From: Oscillospiraceae bacterium
Lineage (GTDB): Bacteria; Bacillota_A; Clostridia; Oscillospirales; CAG-272
NCBI GenBank assembly: GCA_015064425.1
Contig: SVSF01000041.1
Location: 1 to 14,748 of the forward strand
Direction: 5' to 3'
DNA: 14,748 nucleotides
Below the pieces are notes generated by a model, which did not search any database, was not told the origin of the DNA, and saw only the letters and a list, made by a program, of their open reading frames with translations. This document shows positions 1 through 6,963 of the stretch, one piece after another (positions within the stretch are counted from its first letter, which is position 1; each line of letters begins with the position of its first letter). The position numbers were made by a program, and so were the translations under genes.

Positions 1-324
1 GAATATGACCACGAATGCCGCCCAGGCACAAAGATACATAAGGTTTGTATCGTTTCTTGTCATTACAAGAATGGAGATAAACGCTCCGAATATAAGGAGC
101 TTATCTGCAAGGGGATCCAAAAACTTTCCCATGTCTGTTATCAGATTGTATTTTCTGGCGATATGTCCGTCGATCATATCGGTTATGGATGCCAACACAA
201 AAAGAATTGCCGCGATCACCCTTGACCAGATCTCTCCGCCTATACCGAAAATAATGAATACCATAAACGTGGGTATCATAAATACTCTTAAAAGAGTAAG
301 CTTGTTTGGAAGATTCAGTTTCAT
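1..324 (-). CDS. pgsA: CDP-diacylglycerol--glycerol-3-phosphate 3-phosphatidyltransferase, partial (N-terminal 108 residues)
   Basis: Makes phosphatidylglycerophosphate from CDP-diacylglycerol and glycerol-3-phosphate, the committed step to phosphatidylglycerol, in the cytoplasmic membrane. My translation of the reverse strand starts MKLNLPNKLTLLRVFMIPTF. It contains the complete CDP-alcohol phosphatidyltransferase signature DxxDGxxAR-x8-GxxxDxxxD, with D49, D52, G53, A56, R57, G66, D70 and D74. Hydrophobic stretches lie at about residues 12-28, 35-48 and 76-88. The gene runs off the window start in frame, so roughly the last 70-80 residues of a usual 180-190 are missing. Its ATG overlaps the rimO stop codon in an ATGA, and an AGGAGAGG ribosome binding site lies inside the 3' end of rimO, so translation is probably coupled to rimO. 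Identity is secure for the family. PgsA rather than another CDP-alcohol transferase is inferred from the N-terminal sequence and from the rimO neighbour. Confidence 0.93.
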   Translation of the reverse strand, partial: MKLNLPNKLTLLRVFMIPTFMVFIIFGIGGEIWSRVIAAILFVLASITDMIDGHIARKYNLITDMGKFLDPLADKLLIFGAFISILVMTRNDTNLMYLCAWAAFVVIF

Positions 325-1664
325 AAGTGTTTTACCTCTCCTATGCATTCTCCGTAAAGATCATAATCTACTACGTCTTTTATCTTAACACGAAGGAAAG
401 CTCCTTCTTTTCTTTTTTTGCTGCTTGTAAAATATACTTTTCCGTCTATATCGGGTGCATCGTTTTTGGATCTGCCGAAATAGACCTCGGATACGGGGTC
501 ATAACCTTCGCAAAGCACCAGCATCTCCTTACCGAGGGATTTGCTGTTGAGAACGGCGGCAATGTCCGTCTGTAATGCCATTACCGCATCTGCTCTGTCC
601 TGCTTTATCTGCTCGTCGATCTGATCCTCCATATCGTAGGCAGGAGTATCCTCTTCCCTCGAATATGTGAAGGCTCCCAATCTGTCGAACTTAGTTTCTT
701 TTATAAATTCACAGAGTGTCTCAAAATCCTCTTCCGTTTCTCCCGGGAATCCTACGATAACGGTCGTTCTTATTATAGCTTCGGGTATCTCTTTCCTTAT
801 ACGAGCTATAGCATTCTTTATAACTTCGCTTCCGCCGTGTCTGTTCATTCTGTTAAGGACAGGATCCGAAATATGTTGTATGGGAAGATCTATATATTTC
901 ACGATCCTGTCATTGTCTCTCATTTCCGCAATAAGCTCATCGCTTATCTTGTCGGGATAACAATACAGTATCCTTATCCACGGTATCTTCGTGTTATCGC
1001 TTATGGCGCGCAAAAGCTTTGCAAGGGAGTATTCTCCGTAAAGGTCAAGTCCGTATCTCGAGGTATCCTGAGCTATAATATTAAGCTCCTTTACCCCAAG
1101 AGCCTCAAGATCCTTTGCCTCCGCAACAAGATCCTCAATAGGTCTGCTTCTGAATTTTCCTCTAATTGAAGGAATGGCACAATAAGTACACTTATTGTCA
1201 CAGCCCTCCGCTACCTTAAGGTATGCATAATATTCGGGAGTGGTAAGAACTCGGTCTCCGCCCAGTTTTACTTCGTTCTTGTCAAGATAGGAGGAGAACT
1301 TTTCGCCTTCAAGTACCTTTTTGACTGCCTTACATATCTCGTGTATACTTCCGACTCCGAGAACGGCATCCACCTCGGGTATCTCCTTGAATATCTCATC
1401 TCTATAGCGTTCTGCGAGACAGCCCGTCACCACTATGCCTTTTAGCTTTCTGTGCTTTTTCAGCCATGCCACATCGAGAATATTATCAATGGCTTCCTGC
1501 TTTGCGCTTTCTATAAAAGCGCAAGTGTTTACGATTACTACGTCTGCATCTATGTCCTCGGAGACTATTTCATAGCCCTCGCTCACAAGCTCATGGAGCA
1601 TTACCTCTGTGTCAAGCTGGTTTTTCGAGCATCCGAGAGATACAAATCCAAGCTTTTTACTCAT
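321..1664 (-). CDS. rimO: Ribosomal protein S12 methylthiotransferase RimO (radical SAM)
   Basis: Methylthiolates a conserved aspartate of ribosomal protein S12, using S-adenosylmethionine and two iron-sulfur clusters, in the cytoplasm. With the chosen start the protein has 447 residues, normal for RimO. The N-terminal UPF0004 domain carries the first cluster cysteines C12 (in LGCSKNQ), C48 (NTCAF) and C82 (TGCLAE). The radical SAM CxxxCxxC is C155, C159 and C162 (EGCDNKCTYC). The C-terminal region from about residue 380 fits a TRAM domain. RimO is preferred over the tRNA enzyme MiaB because of the start MSKKLGFVSLGCSKNQ and the pgsA neighbour. The reading frame is open up to 1703, but AGGAAG lies 6 nt before the ATG at 1664. 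An upstream start would overlap comM; an ATG at 1670 is also possible. The gene follows comM after 16 nt and overlaps pgsA by 4 nt. Confidence 0.93.
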   Translation of the reverse strand: MSKKLGFVSLGCSKNQLDTEVMLHELVSEGYEIVSEDIDADVVIVNTCAFIESAKQEAIDNILDVAWLKKHRKLKGIVVTGCLAERYRDEIFKEIPEVDAVLGVGSIHEICKAVKKVLEGEKFSSYLDKNEVKLGGDRVLTTPEYYAYLKVAEGCDNKCTYCAIPSIRGKFRSRPIEDLVAEAKDLEALGVKELNIIAQDTSRYGLDLYGEYSLAKLLRAISDNTKIPWIRILYCYPDKISDELIAEMRDNDRIVKYIDLPIQHISDPVLNRMNRHGGSEVIKNAIARIRKEIPEAIIRTTVIVGFPGETEEDFETLCEFIKETKFDRLGAFTYSREEDTPAYDMEDQIDEQIKQDRADAVMALQTDIAAVLNSKSLGKEMLVLCEGYDPVSEVYFGRSKNDAPDIDGKVYFTSSKKRKEGAFLRVKIKDVVDYDLYGECIGEVKHL

Positions 1665-1670
1665 TTTCAT

Positions 1671-1676
1671 CTTCCT
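1671..1676 (-). promoter_or_regulatory. Ribosome binding site that decides the rimO start
   Basis: AGGAAG on the minus strand, 6 nt before the ATG at 1664 and directly abutting the alternative ATG at 1670. Only the 1664 start has normal spacing. Confidence 0.65.
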
Positions 1677-1680
1677 TTGC

Positions 1681-3219
1681 TTATTGCCAATATTTTCTAT
1701 CAAGAGATCTTAACTGCACCGCTTCCGCAATGTGCTCCTGTTCAATGAGCTCACTGTTTGCGAGGTCTGCAATAGTTCTTGCCACACGGAGTATTCTGTC
1801 ATAGCCTCTGGCGGAAAGCCCGAGACTTTCAAACGCCGCCTCAAGTATCATTCTTGCATCATCCGTAAGAACGCAGTATTTCTTTATCTGTCTGGTATCC
1901 ATTTCGGCGTTGGAAAAGATTCTACGTTCGTCGTTTTTAAATCTTTCCGTTGCTTTCTCCCTTGCCGCAACAACTCTCTTGCGTATTTCGGCTGAGGATT
2001 CGTATTTTATATCCTCCGACACCTCCTCATAGCTGAGAGAAGGCATTTCAATATGTATATCTATTCTGTCAAGCAACGGTCCGCTTATTTTTGATATGTA
2101 TTTTTTTATTGACGATGCCTTGCAGGTACAAGCCCTCGTAGGATGTCCGTAATATCCGCATTTACAGGGATTCATAGCACAAACAAGCATAAACTTACTG
2201 GGGAAGGTCACTCTTCCGCTCGCTCTGTCAATGGTTATCTGTCCATCCTCCAAAGGCTGTCTTAAAACTTCGGCAACAGTCTTGTTGAATTCGGGAAGCT
2301 CATCCAGAAAAAGCACCCCGTTATGAGCCAATGATACCTCACCGGGTCTCGGATTTGTTCCTCCTCCCGCAAGCGCAACAGCCGAAGTAGTATGATGAGG
2401 CGCCCTGAAGGGACGACGTTCTATAAGAGACTGTTCTTCCCTCATAAGCCCCGATATGGAATGTATCTTCGTAGTTTCAAGCGCTTCCTCAAATTCCATC
2501 GACGGCAAGATCGAAGGAAGTCTTTTTGCCACCATGCTCTTACCCGTACCGGGAGGTCCGATAAGAAGCACATTGTGTCCTCCTGCCGCAGCTATCTCAA
2601 GAGCGCGCTTTGCCTTAAACTGACCCTTTACGTCGGAAAAATCTTCATAAAAGCTTTCGTTGGCAGTTCTGTAGCCTTCTTTATCAAAGACGGTAGGCTC
2701 CATAAGTACCGTTCCGTTAAGATGGTCTATAAGTTCTTTTATGTTTTTTACTCCGTATACTCGTATCCCGTCCACAACAGAGGCTTCGGCGGCATTATCA
2801 AAGGGAACGAACACCTCTGTCTTTCCTGCAGCCCGCGCCGCCGTACACATACAAAGACATCCCCTTACTCCTCTTACCTTACCCGAAAGAGACAACTCGC
2901 CGATAAAGCATTTGTTTGAATGGTCTTTCTCCGACAGTATGCCTATGCAGCTCATTATTCCCACGAGCATGGCAAGATCGTATGCAGAGCCTTCCTTTTT
3001 CTTATCCGCGGGGGCCATATTAATTGTTATTGACGTTTCGGGAAACATATATGAATTGTTTTCAAGTGCTGCCCTTATTCTATCCTTTGCCTCTTTTACC
3101 GCAGTATCGGGTAGTCCTACAATATCAAAGCTCTCAAGCTTATTTACCACGTTACATTCCACGGTAACAAGAAAGCCGTCTACTCCGTAAAGTCCTGCTG
3201 AGTATTGCGTTGAAAGCAT
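1681..3219 (-). CDS. comM: YifB/ComM family Mg-chelatase-like AAA+ ATPase
   Basis: A 512-residue AAA+ protein, the usual full length for the family. ComM of gamma-proteobacteria is a hexameric helicase that helps branch migration during natural transformation; the role in Firmicutes is less clear. The N-terminal ChlI/Lon-protease-like fold covers about residues 1-165. The Mg-chelatase ATPase domain has Walker A GPPGTGKS at 221-228 and Walker B LFLDE at 303-307. A cysteine-rich insert lies at about 347-366 (C347, C352, C354, C364, C366, including CKCGYYGHP), probably metal-binding. The C-terminal Mg-chelatase domain follows from about 410 to the end. The ATG at 3219 has AAGGA upstream. It has its own likely promoter just behind mnmA and is followed after 16 nt by rimO. 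No other competence genes are visible, so a transformation role here is only an inference from the family. Confidence 0.92.
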   Translation of the reverse strand: MLSTQYSAGLYGVDGFLVTVECNVVNKLESFDIVGLPDTAVKEAKDRIRAALENNSYMFPETSITINMAPADKKKEGSAYDLAMLVGIMSCIGILSEKDHSNKCFIGELSLSGKVRGVRGCLCMCTAARAAGKTEVFVPFDNAAEASVVDGIRVYGVKNIKELIDHLNGTVLMEPTVFDKEGYRTANESFYEDFSDVKGQFKAKRALEIAAAGGHNVLLIGPPGTGKSMVAKRLPSILPSMEFEEALETTKIHSISGLMREEQSLIERRPFRAPHHTTSAVALAGGGTNPRPGEVSLAHNGVLFLDELPEFNKTVAEVLRQPLEDGQITIDRASGRVTFPSKFMLVCAMNPCKCGYYGHPTRACTCKASSIKKYISKISGPLLDRIDIHIEMPSLSYEEVSEDIKYESSAEIRKRVVAAREKATERFKNDERRIFSNAEMDTRQIKKYCVLTDDARMILEAAFESLGLSARGYDRILRVARTIADLANSELIEQEHIAEAVQLRSLDRKYWQ

Positions 3220-3256
3220 AATTACCCATTCCTTTTATAAAAATTAGCTTTGTTAC

Positions 3257-3285
3257 AGTTTAACACATTTCTTTGCTTTAATCAA
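3257..3285 (-). promoter_or_regulatory. Sigma-A promoter for comM-rimO-pgsA
   Basis: On the minus strand, -35 TTGATT (3280-3285) and -10 TAAACT (3257-3262) are separated by 17 nt. TGT directly before the -10 makes an extended -10. It lies between the mnmA stop and the comM start. Each hexamer matches consensus at 4 of 6 positions, so strength is moderate; the 17-nt spacing and TGn support it. Confidence 0.6.
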
Positions 3286-3286
3286 C

Positions 3287-4324
3287 TTAGGGAGTATCTT
3301 TTATTACTCCGCCGAAAACTATTTTTCCATCGCGGTAGAAAACAAGGCTCTGTCCTGCAGTCACCGCACGGACCTCTTTTTCAAAGATCACCCTTGCCTC
3401 TCCGTTACATATATACGCTTTTGCCGCAACGGGAGCCGCTCCGTAACGTATCTTGGCTTCACCCGTGATCTCACCTTCCGTCTCTTCTTCGAGTTGGAAG
3501 TTAAGTTTGCCTGCATATGCATCACGTCTGTGTACCGCAGACACATCCTCGGAGGGTACGATAGTGACCGTGTTATCTTTTGCATTTATCCCAACGACCG
3601 TGTATTGCTTGCCAAGTGCAATACCGAGCCCTTTTTTCTGTCCCACGGTGTAATGTATAAGGCCTTTGTGTTTTCCCAAGACCTTACCCTCTTCATCAAT
3701 AAAGTCTCCCTGCGGGATCGCAGCAACTCTCGCCTTGATAAAGGAAGCATAGTCATTATCGGGAATAAAGCATATCTCCTGACTTTCAGGCAGTTCGGCA
3801 TATTCGGTAAGCCCCGCTTCCTTGGCTCTCTCCCTCACTTCTGCCTTAGTAAGCGAAGCAAGGGGGGTATACAGCATTGAAAGCTCCTCCTGAGTCAGCA
3901 TCCAAAGCATATAGCTCTGATCCTTTTTGTGGTCCTTGGCCTTTTCAACGGCATATCTTCCGTTTTCCCCCATACCGATTGTAGCATAATGTCCCGTGAC
4001 CGCCTTATCAAAGCCTTGCTCCGAGGCATATTTGCAAAGATATTTCACTTTTATATTTCTGTTACATACGGTGCAAGGATTGGGAGTTCTGCCATTCATA
4101 TATTCTTCGATAAAATCAGCGATAACAATATTTTCAAACACCTTTTCGCAATCTATCACATTAAGCTTTATTCCGAGCCTTTCCGCAGCCTTTTCCGCAC
4201 CGCAGATATCCGTAAAAGCACCCATTTTAAGTACGGCTCCTTCTACTTGGTGACCCTCTGATATAAGCATATGTGCACAATAGGTGCTGTCAAGTCCTCC
4301 ACTTAAGCCCACAAGAAATTTCAT
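3287..4324 (-). CDS. mnmA: tRNA-specific 2-thiouridylase MnmA
   Basis: Adenylates and then thiolates U34 in the wobble position of tRNAs for Lys, Glu and Gln, taking sulfur relayed from a cysteine desulfurase. The protein has 345 residues, slightly short for the family (about 355-370). The PP-loop SGGLDS is at residues 8-13. The catalytic cysteine is C87 in NPCTVCNR and the second, persulfide-forming cysteine is C185 in SQEICFIP. GHYA at 111-114 and the beta-barrel C-terminal region ending in FGGVIKD are also typical. The missing length lies after the first beta-alpha unit (about residues 34-45), where the usual acidic, cysteine-containing insert is short. RBS GGAG lies 7 nt before the ATG. 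It follows rnhA by 12 nt and is probably cotranscribed with it. No cysteine desulfurase gene is seen in the window. Confidence 0.92.
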   Translation of the reverse strand: MKFLVGLSGGLDSTYCAHMLISEGHQVEGAVLKMGAFTDICGAEKAAERLGIKLNVIDCEKVFENIVIADFIEEYMNGRTPNPCTVCNRNIKVKYLCKYASEQGFDKAVTGHYATIGMGENGRYAVEKAKDHKKDQSYMLWMLTQEELSMLYTPLASLTKAEVRERAKEAGLTEYAELPESQEICFIPDNDYASFIKARVAAIPQGDFIDEEGKVLGKHKGLIHYTVGQKKGLGIALGKQYTVVGINAKDNTVTIVPSEDVSAVHRRDAYAGKLNFQLEEETEGEITGEAKIRYGAAPVAAKAYICNGEARVIFEKEVRAVTAGQSLVFYRDGKIVFGGVIKDTP

Positions 4325-4336
4325 ATCTCATCTCCG

Positions 4337-4789
4337 TTATAAGCTTTCCTTTTTCATTGCTCCGTCTGCGGATGCGGTAGCAAGCGCATCGCAGCGCTCA
4401 TTGTACTCGTGTCCGTCATGACCTTTGACCCAGATAAATTCCACCTCGTGCCGTTCGGTAAGAAGCAAAAGTCTGCTCCACAGATCTACGTTTAACGCAG
4501 GCTTTTTATCTGCTTTTTTCCAAGAATTACGCCTCCAGCTTTCCGCCCAACCCTTATTCATACCGTCAACCAGATATTTTGAATCCGAGTAAAGCTTTAC
4601 CTTGCAAGGTTCCTTTAACGCTTCAAGTCCCGCTATAGCCGCATAAAGCTCCATACGGTTATTGGTAGTATCAATCCACCCGTCGGTCAATACTTTTTCT
4701 TTTCCTTTATATACTATTACCGTACCGAAGCCGCCTTTTCCGGGATTGCCGCGGCAAGCTCCGTCGGTGTACATCTCGACTTGTTTCAC
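4337..4789 (-). CDS. rnhA: Ribonuclease HI
   Basis: Cuts the RNA strand of RNA-DNA hybrids, removing R-loops and primers, in the cytoplasm. At 150 residues it is the normal length of a stand-alone bacterial RNase HI. The DEDD active site is complete: D9 ([12 protein letters not shown]), E47 (NRMELYAAI), D69 ([10 protein letters not shown]) and D134 (ERCDALA), with the assisting H124 in VKGHDGH. The basic segment at about 80-96 ([18 protein letters not shown]) is the handle region of E. coli-type enzymes. The start codon is GTG (4787-4789), supported by CGGAG 7 nt upstream. It is the first gene after a strong promoter and is followed closely by mnmA. Confidence 0.95.
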   Translation of the reverse strand: MKQVEMYTDGACRGNPGKGGFGTVIVYKGKEKVLTDGWIDTTNNRMELYAAIAGLEALKEPCKVKLYSDSKYLVDGMNKGWAESWRRNSWKKADKKPALNVDLWSRLLLLTERHEVEFIWVKGHDGHEYNERCDALATASADGAMKKESL

Positions 4790-4796
4790 AAAAACA

Positions 4797-4801
4797 CTCC
4801 G
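4797..4801 (-). promoter_or_regulatory. Ribosome binding site that supports the GTG start of rnhA
   Basis: CGGAG on the minus strand, 7 nt before the GTG at 4789. No ATG lies nearby in frame upstream, and the protein would lose D9 with a later start. Confidence 0.6.
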
Positions 4802-4822
4802 TTAATTTTATAATACAGTAAT

Positions 4823-4851
4823 ATTATAGCAGATGACCGCTCTCCTTTCAA
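4823..4851 (-). promoter_or_regulatory. rnhA: Sigma-A promoter for rnhA-mnmA
   Basis: On the minus strand, -35 TTGAAA (4846-4851) and a consensus -10 TATAAT (4823-4828) are spaced 17 nt apart. TGC just before the -10 gives an extended -10. This is a strong predicted promoter, about 30 nt upstream of the rnhA start. Confidence 0.85.
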
Positions 4852-4870
4852 GGAATATACATCACTATGC

Positions 4871-4899
4871 TTGTAAAATTTCTTTTTCTGTGCTATAAT
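4871..4899 (+). promoter_or_regulatory. Sigma-A promoter for tagA-galM
   Basis: -35 TTGTAA (4871-4876) and consensus -10 TATAAT (4894-4899) are spaced 17 nt apart, with TGC immediately before the -10. It lies about 30 nt upstream of the glycosyltransferase gene and is divergent from the rnhA promoter, the two -35 elements being 19 nt apart. Confidence 0.85.
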
Positions 4900-4931
4900 T
4901 TTTGTAAATTCAAATACAAAAGAGGGTACTT

Positions 4932-5672
4932 ATGTCAGAAAAGATATCCGTACGCGGAGTTAATTTCAATAACGTAGATCTCAAAGAGGCTACAGATATG
5001 GCTCTGAGCTTTATCGAAACGAGAGAAAAGGCTGCGGTCATACACACGCCAAATTCGGAAATAGTTCAGCTTTGCATCGAGCAGCCTGAAATGTACGAAG
5101 TGATCAACTCAGCAGATCTTATCATTCCTGACGGAATCGGTGTCGTTATGGCATCGAAAATAAAAAGGACTCCTCTGAAAAAAGGCAAGGTAGCCGGTAT
5201 CGATCTCTGCCGCGAGCTCATAAAAGAAGCATCGGAAAGAAAACTCTCCGTTTTCTTCTTGGGAGGCAGACCCGGTGTTGCGGAAGCCGCAAGAGATGCC
5301 CTCCTAAAGGAATATCCGAATTTTATCTGCAGCGGTGTTACAGACGGATATTTTAAGAAGGAGGGAGAAGAAAGCGACAAAATAGTCGAAAAAATAAATT
5401 CCGTATCCCCTCACATCCTTTTGGTATGTCTCGGCTGCCCCGCTCAGGAAAAGTGGATGTATCAAAACAGAAACAGACTCAAAGTCGGCGTAATGGGCGG
5501 CTTCGGCGGAAGCCTTGACGTATTTGCGGGAAACGTGAAGCGTGCACCAGACATTTTTATAAAGCTCGGACTTGAGTGGTTTTATAGGCTTTTAAAAGAA
5601 CCAAAAAGAATAGGAAGAATGATGAAGCTTCCCAAATTCCTTATCGGCACCGTTTTTTCAAGAGATAAATAA
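4932..5672 (+). CDS. tagA: WecG/TagA/CpsF family glycosyltransferase (GT26), probably N-acetylmannosaminyltransferase
   Basis: Members of this family transfer N-acetylmannosamine, or a related sugar, from UDP to undecaprenyl-diphosphate-GlcNAc, the second step of teichoic acid or secondary cell wall polymer synthesis on the inner membrane face. The protein has 246 residues, normal length. T39 (IHTPNSEIV) and D67 (LIIPDGIGVV) correspond to the conserved Thr and catalytic Asp of TagA. FFLGGRPG (108-115), CLGCPAQEKWM and GGFGGSLDVFAG are further family motifs. The basic C-terminal tail (GLEWFYRLLKEPKRIGRM) is the membrane-targeting appendage that in TagA completes the active site. RBS GAGGG lies 5-6 nt before the ATG. 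galM follows after 32 nt. Sugar specificity is inferred; a CpsF- or WecG-like acceptor is possible. The GT4-CsaB gene elsewhere in the window favours a secondary wall polymer. Confidence 0.88.
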   Translation: MSEKISVRGVNFNNVDLKEATDMALSFIETREKAAVIHTPNSEIVQLCIEQPEMYEVINSADLIIPDGIGVVMASKIKRTPLKKGKVAGIDLCRELIKEASERKLSVFFLGGRPGVAEAARDALLKEYPNFICSGVTDGYFKKEGEESDKIVEKINSVSPHILLVCLGCPAQEKWMYQNRNRLKVGVMGGFGGSLDVFAGNVKRAPDIFIKLGLEWFYRLLKEPKRIGRMMKLPKFLIGTVFSRDK

Positions 5673-5704
5673 AAACAGATATTATAGAAAGGCAGGAAAC
5701 AGAA

Positions 5705-6721
5705 ATGTCTTATTCAGTAAAAGAATTCGGTAAACTCAGCAGCGGTGAAACTATTTTTGCATACACCCTGAGCAACTCGTCCGGAGTAAGCGCGACCATA
5801 CTCAATTTCGGCGGAATACTCCAAAGCCTCTACGTGCCCGATAAAAACGGAAAAGCCGAAGATATTGTTTGCGGTTTCGATACCGTTGAAGACTATCTTG
5901 CGGACAGACAGTATTTCGGAGCTCTTATAGGAAGATATGCCAACAGAATAAAAAATGCTTCTTTTACCATAGACGGTAAAGTGTATCAGCTCACGAAAAA
6001 CGAAGGAAACAATCAGCTACACGGCGGCATTACAAGCTATGACAGACGCATATGGAACGTTAATGTGATCGAAAACGGCGAGGAAGTCACTGCTGAGCTC
6101 AGCATTTTCAGTCCTGATGGAGATGAAGGCTTCCCCGGAAATCTTGAGCTCTGCGTAAAATACGTACTCTGCCCCAACGGAGATCTTAAGCTTATATACG
6201 ATGCAAATTCCGACAAGGATACTGTAGTAAACTTCACAAACCACAGCTATTTCAACATCGGCGGCTACGCTTCCGGCGACATTAACAGATTCAGCATCCG
6301 TATTGATGCAGACCGCTACAACGAAGTAGATGAGGAACTTATCCCCACCGCCCTCTGTTCCGTAGAGGGCACAAGATACGACCTCAGAAAAGAACAGCCC
6401 TTTATTGAAACCTACGACCACAACTTTGCTCTTGCCGGCTATGACGGAACTCTACGTTTTGCAGCCGAAACAAAGGACCCCGAATCCGGAAGATCTCTCG
6501 AAGTATGGACAACCCTTCCCGGTGTACAAATATATTCTGCAGTAAATATGTGCGGAGACGTGAAATTCAAGGGCGGTGTTGAGCAAAAGAGGCACTGTGC
6601 TTGCTGCTTTGAGACGCAGTTTTTCCCCGACAGCCCAAACCACCCAGAATATCCTTCTTGCCTCCTTCGCGCAGGCGAGAAACATCACAGCGAAACAGAA
6701 TTTCGTTTCAACATAAAATGA
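5705..6721 (+). CDS. galM: Aldose 1-epimerase (mutarotase)
   Basis: Interconverts the alpha and beta anomers of aldoses such as galactose or glucose, feeding the Leloir pathway, in the cytoplasm. The protein has 338 residues, the usual length, with no signal peptide. Catalytic residues are visible: H106 (NQLHGG), H180 as the general acid (NFTNHSYFNI) and E303 as the general base (CFETQFFPDSPN). Substrate-binding R81 (GRYANRI) and D238 (YDHN) are also present. AGGA lies about 9 nt before the ATG. It is the second and last gene after the tagA promoter and ends at a clear terminator. No galK, galT or galE is near, so it may serve general sugar use rather than a galactose operon. A link to the upstream wall-polymer enzyme is unproven. 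Confidence 0.94.
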   Translation: MSYSVKEFGKLSSGETIFAYTLSNSSGVSATILNFGGILQSLYVPDKNGKAEDIVCGFDTVEDYLADRQYFGALIGRYANRIKNASFTIDGKVYQLTKNEGNNQLHGGITSYDRRIWNVNVIENGEEVTAELSIFSPDGDEGFPGNLELCVKYVLCPNGDLKLIYDANSDKDTVVNFTNHSYFNIGGYASGDINRFSIRIDADRYNEVDEELIPTALCSVEGTRYDLRKEQPFIETYDHNFALAGYDGTLRFAAETKDPESGRSLEVWTTLPGVQIYSAVNMCGDVKFKGGVEQKRHCACCFETQFFPDSPNHPEYPSCLLRAGEKHHSETEFRFNIK

Positions 6722-6727
6722 TCTAAA

Positions 6728-6768
6728 AAAGGAGCCCGGTAAGACCGAGCTCCTTTGTCTTTCTTTCG
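6728..6768 (+). terminator. Intrinsic terminator of tagA-galM
   Basis: Stem arms 6728-6740 and 6744-6756 pair over 13 positions with one C-A mismatch and a 3-nt AAG loop. A T-rich run (GTCTTTCTTTC) follows. It lies 6 nt after the galM stop. Confidence 0.82.
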
Positions 6769-6896
6769 TCGGATTTTAGAAGCACTACGCTTTTCCCTTT
6801 ATTTCTCTTATCCGCCATAAAAAGAGCCGTGAACCTTTTTCTTCTCTTAAAAATATCAGCATTTGCCCAAAGACAACAAAATGCGCTCCCCTGCCC

Positions 6897-6905
6897 TTCG
6901 ACAAA
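6897..6905 (-). promoter_or_regulatory. Spo0A box upstream of spoIIE
   Basis: TTTGTCGAA on the minus strand (TTCGACAAA on the plus strand) matches the published 0A-box consensus TTTGTCRAA perfectly. It overlaps the proposed -35 of spoIIE, as expected for activation by phosphorylated Spo0A. I saw no second strong box at a 10-bp offset. The stretch between the galM terminator and this box (6771-6896) shows nothing else that I can support. Confidence 0.72.
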
Positions 6906-6930
6906 ATAAAAAGCCGTCTTTTTGTAAAAT
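6898..6930 (+). promoter_or_regulatory. spoIIE: Spo0A-dependent sigma-A promoter of spoIIE
   Basis: A -35-like TCGACA (6898-6903; one mismatch to TTGACA) and a -10-like TAAAAT (6925-6930; one mismatch to TATAAT) are separated by 21 nt. In B. subtilis the spoIIE promoter has the same unusually long spacing and needs Spo0A. The Spo0A box at 6897-6905 covers the -35. Start-site mapping is lacking, so the exact hexamers are inferred. Confidence 0.6.
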
Positions 6931-6963
6931 AGGAGTCACTCACCAAAAAGGACGGTAAAGAAT

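Noticed and set aside
2392..3190. Open frames of 149-175 codons on the plus strand opposite comM
   Set aside because: Antisense to a complete YifB/ComM coding region, with arginine/phenylalanine-rich shadow composition and no ribosome binding site.
6872..6880. Second Spo0A box (GACAACAAA) upstream of spoIIE
   Set aside because: Only 6 of 9 positions match, and the 25-bp offset from the good box is not the usual tandem spacing.
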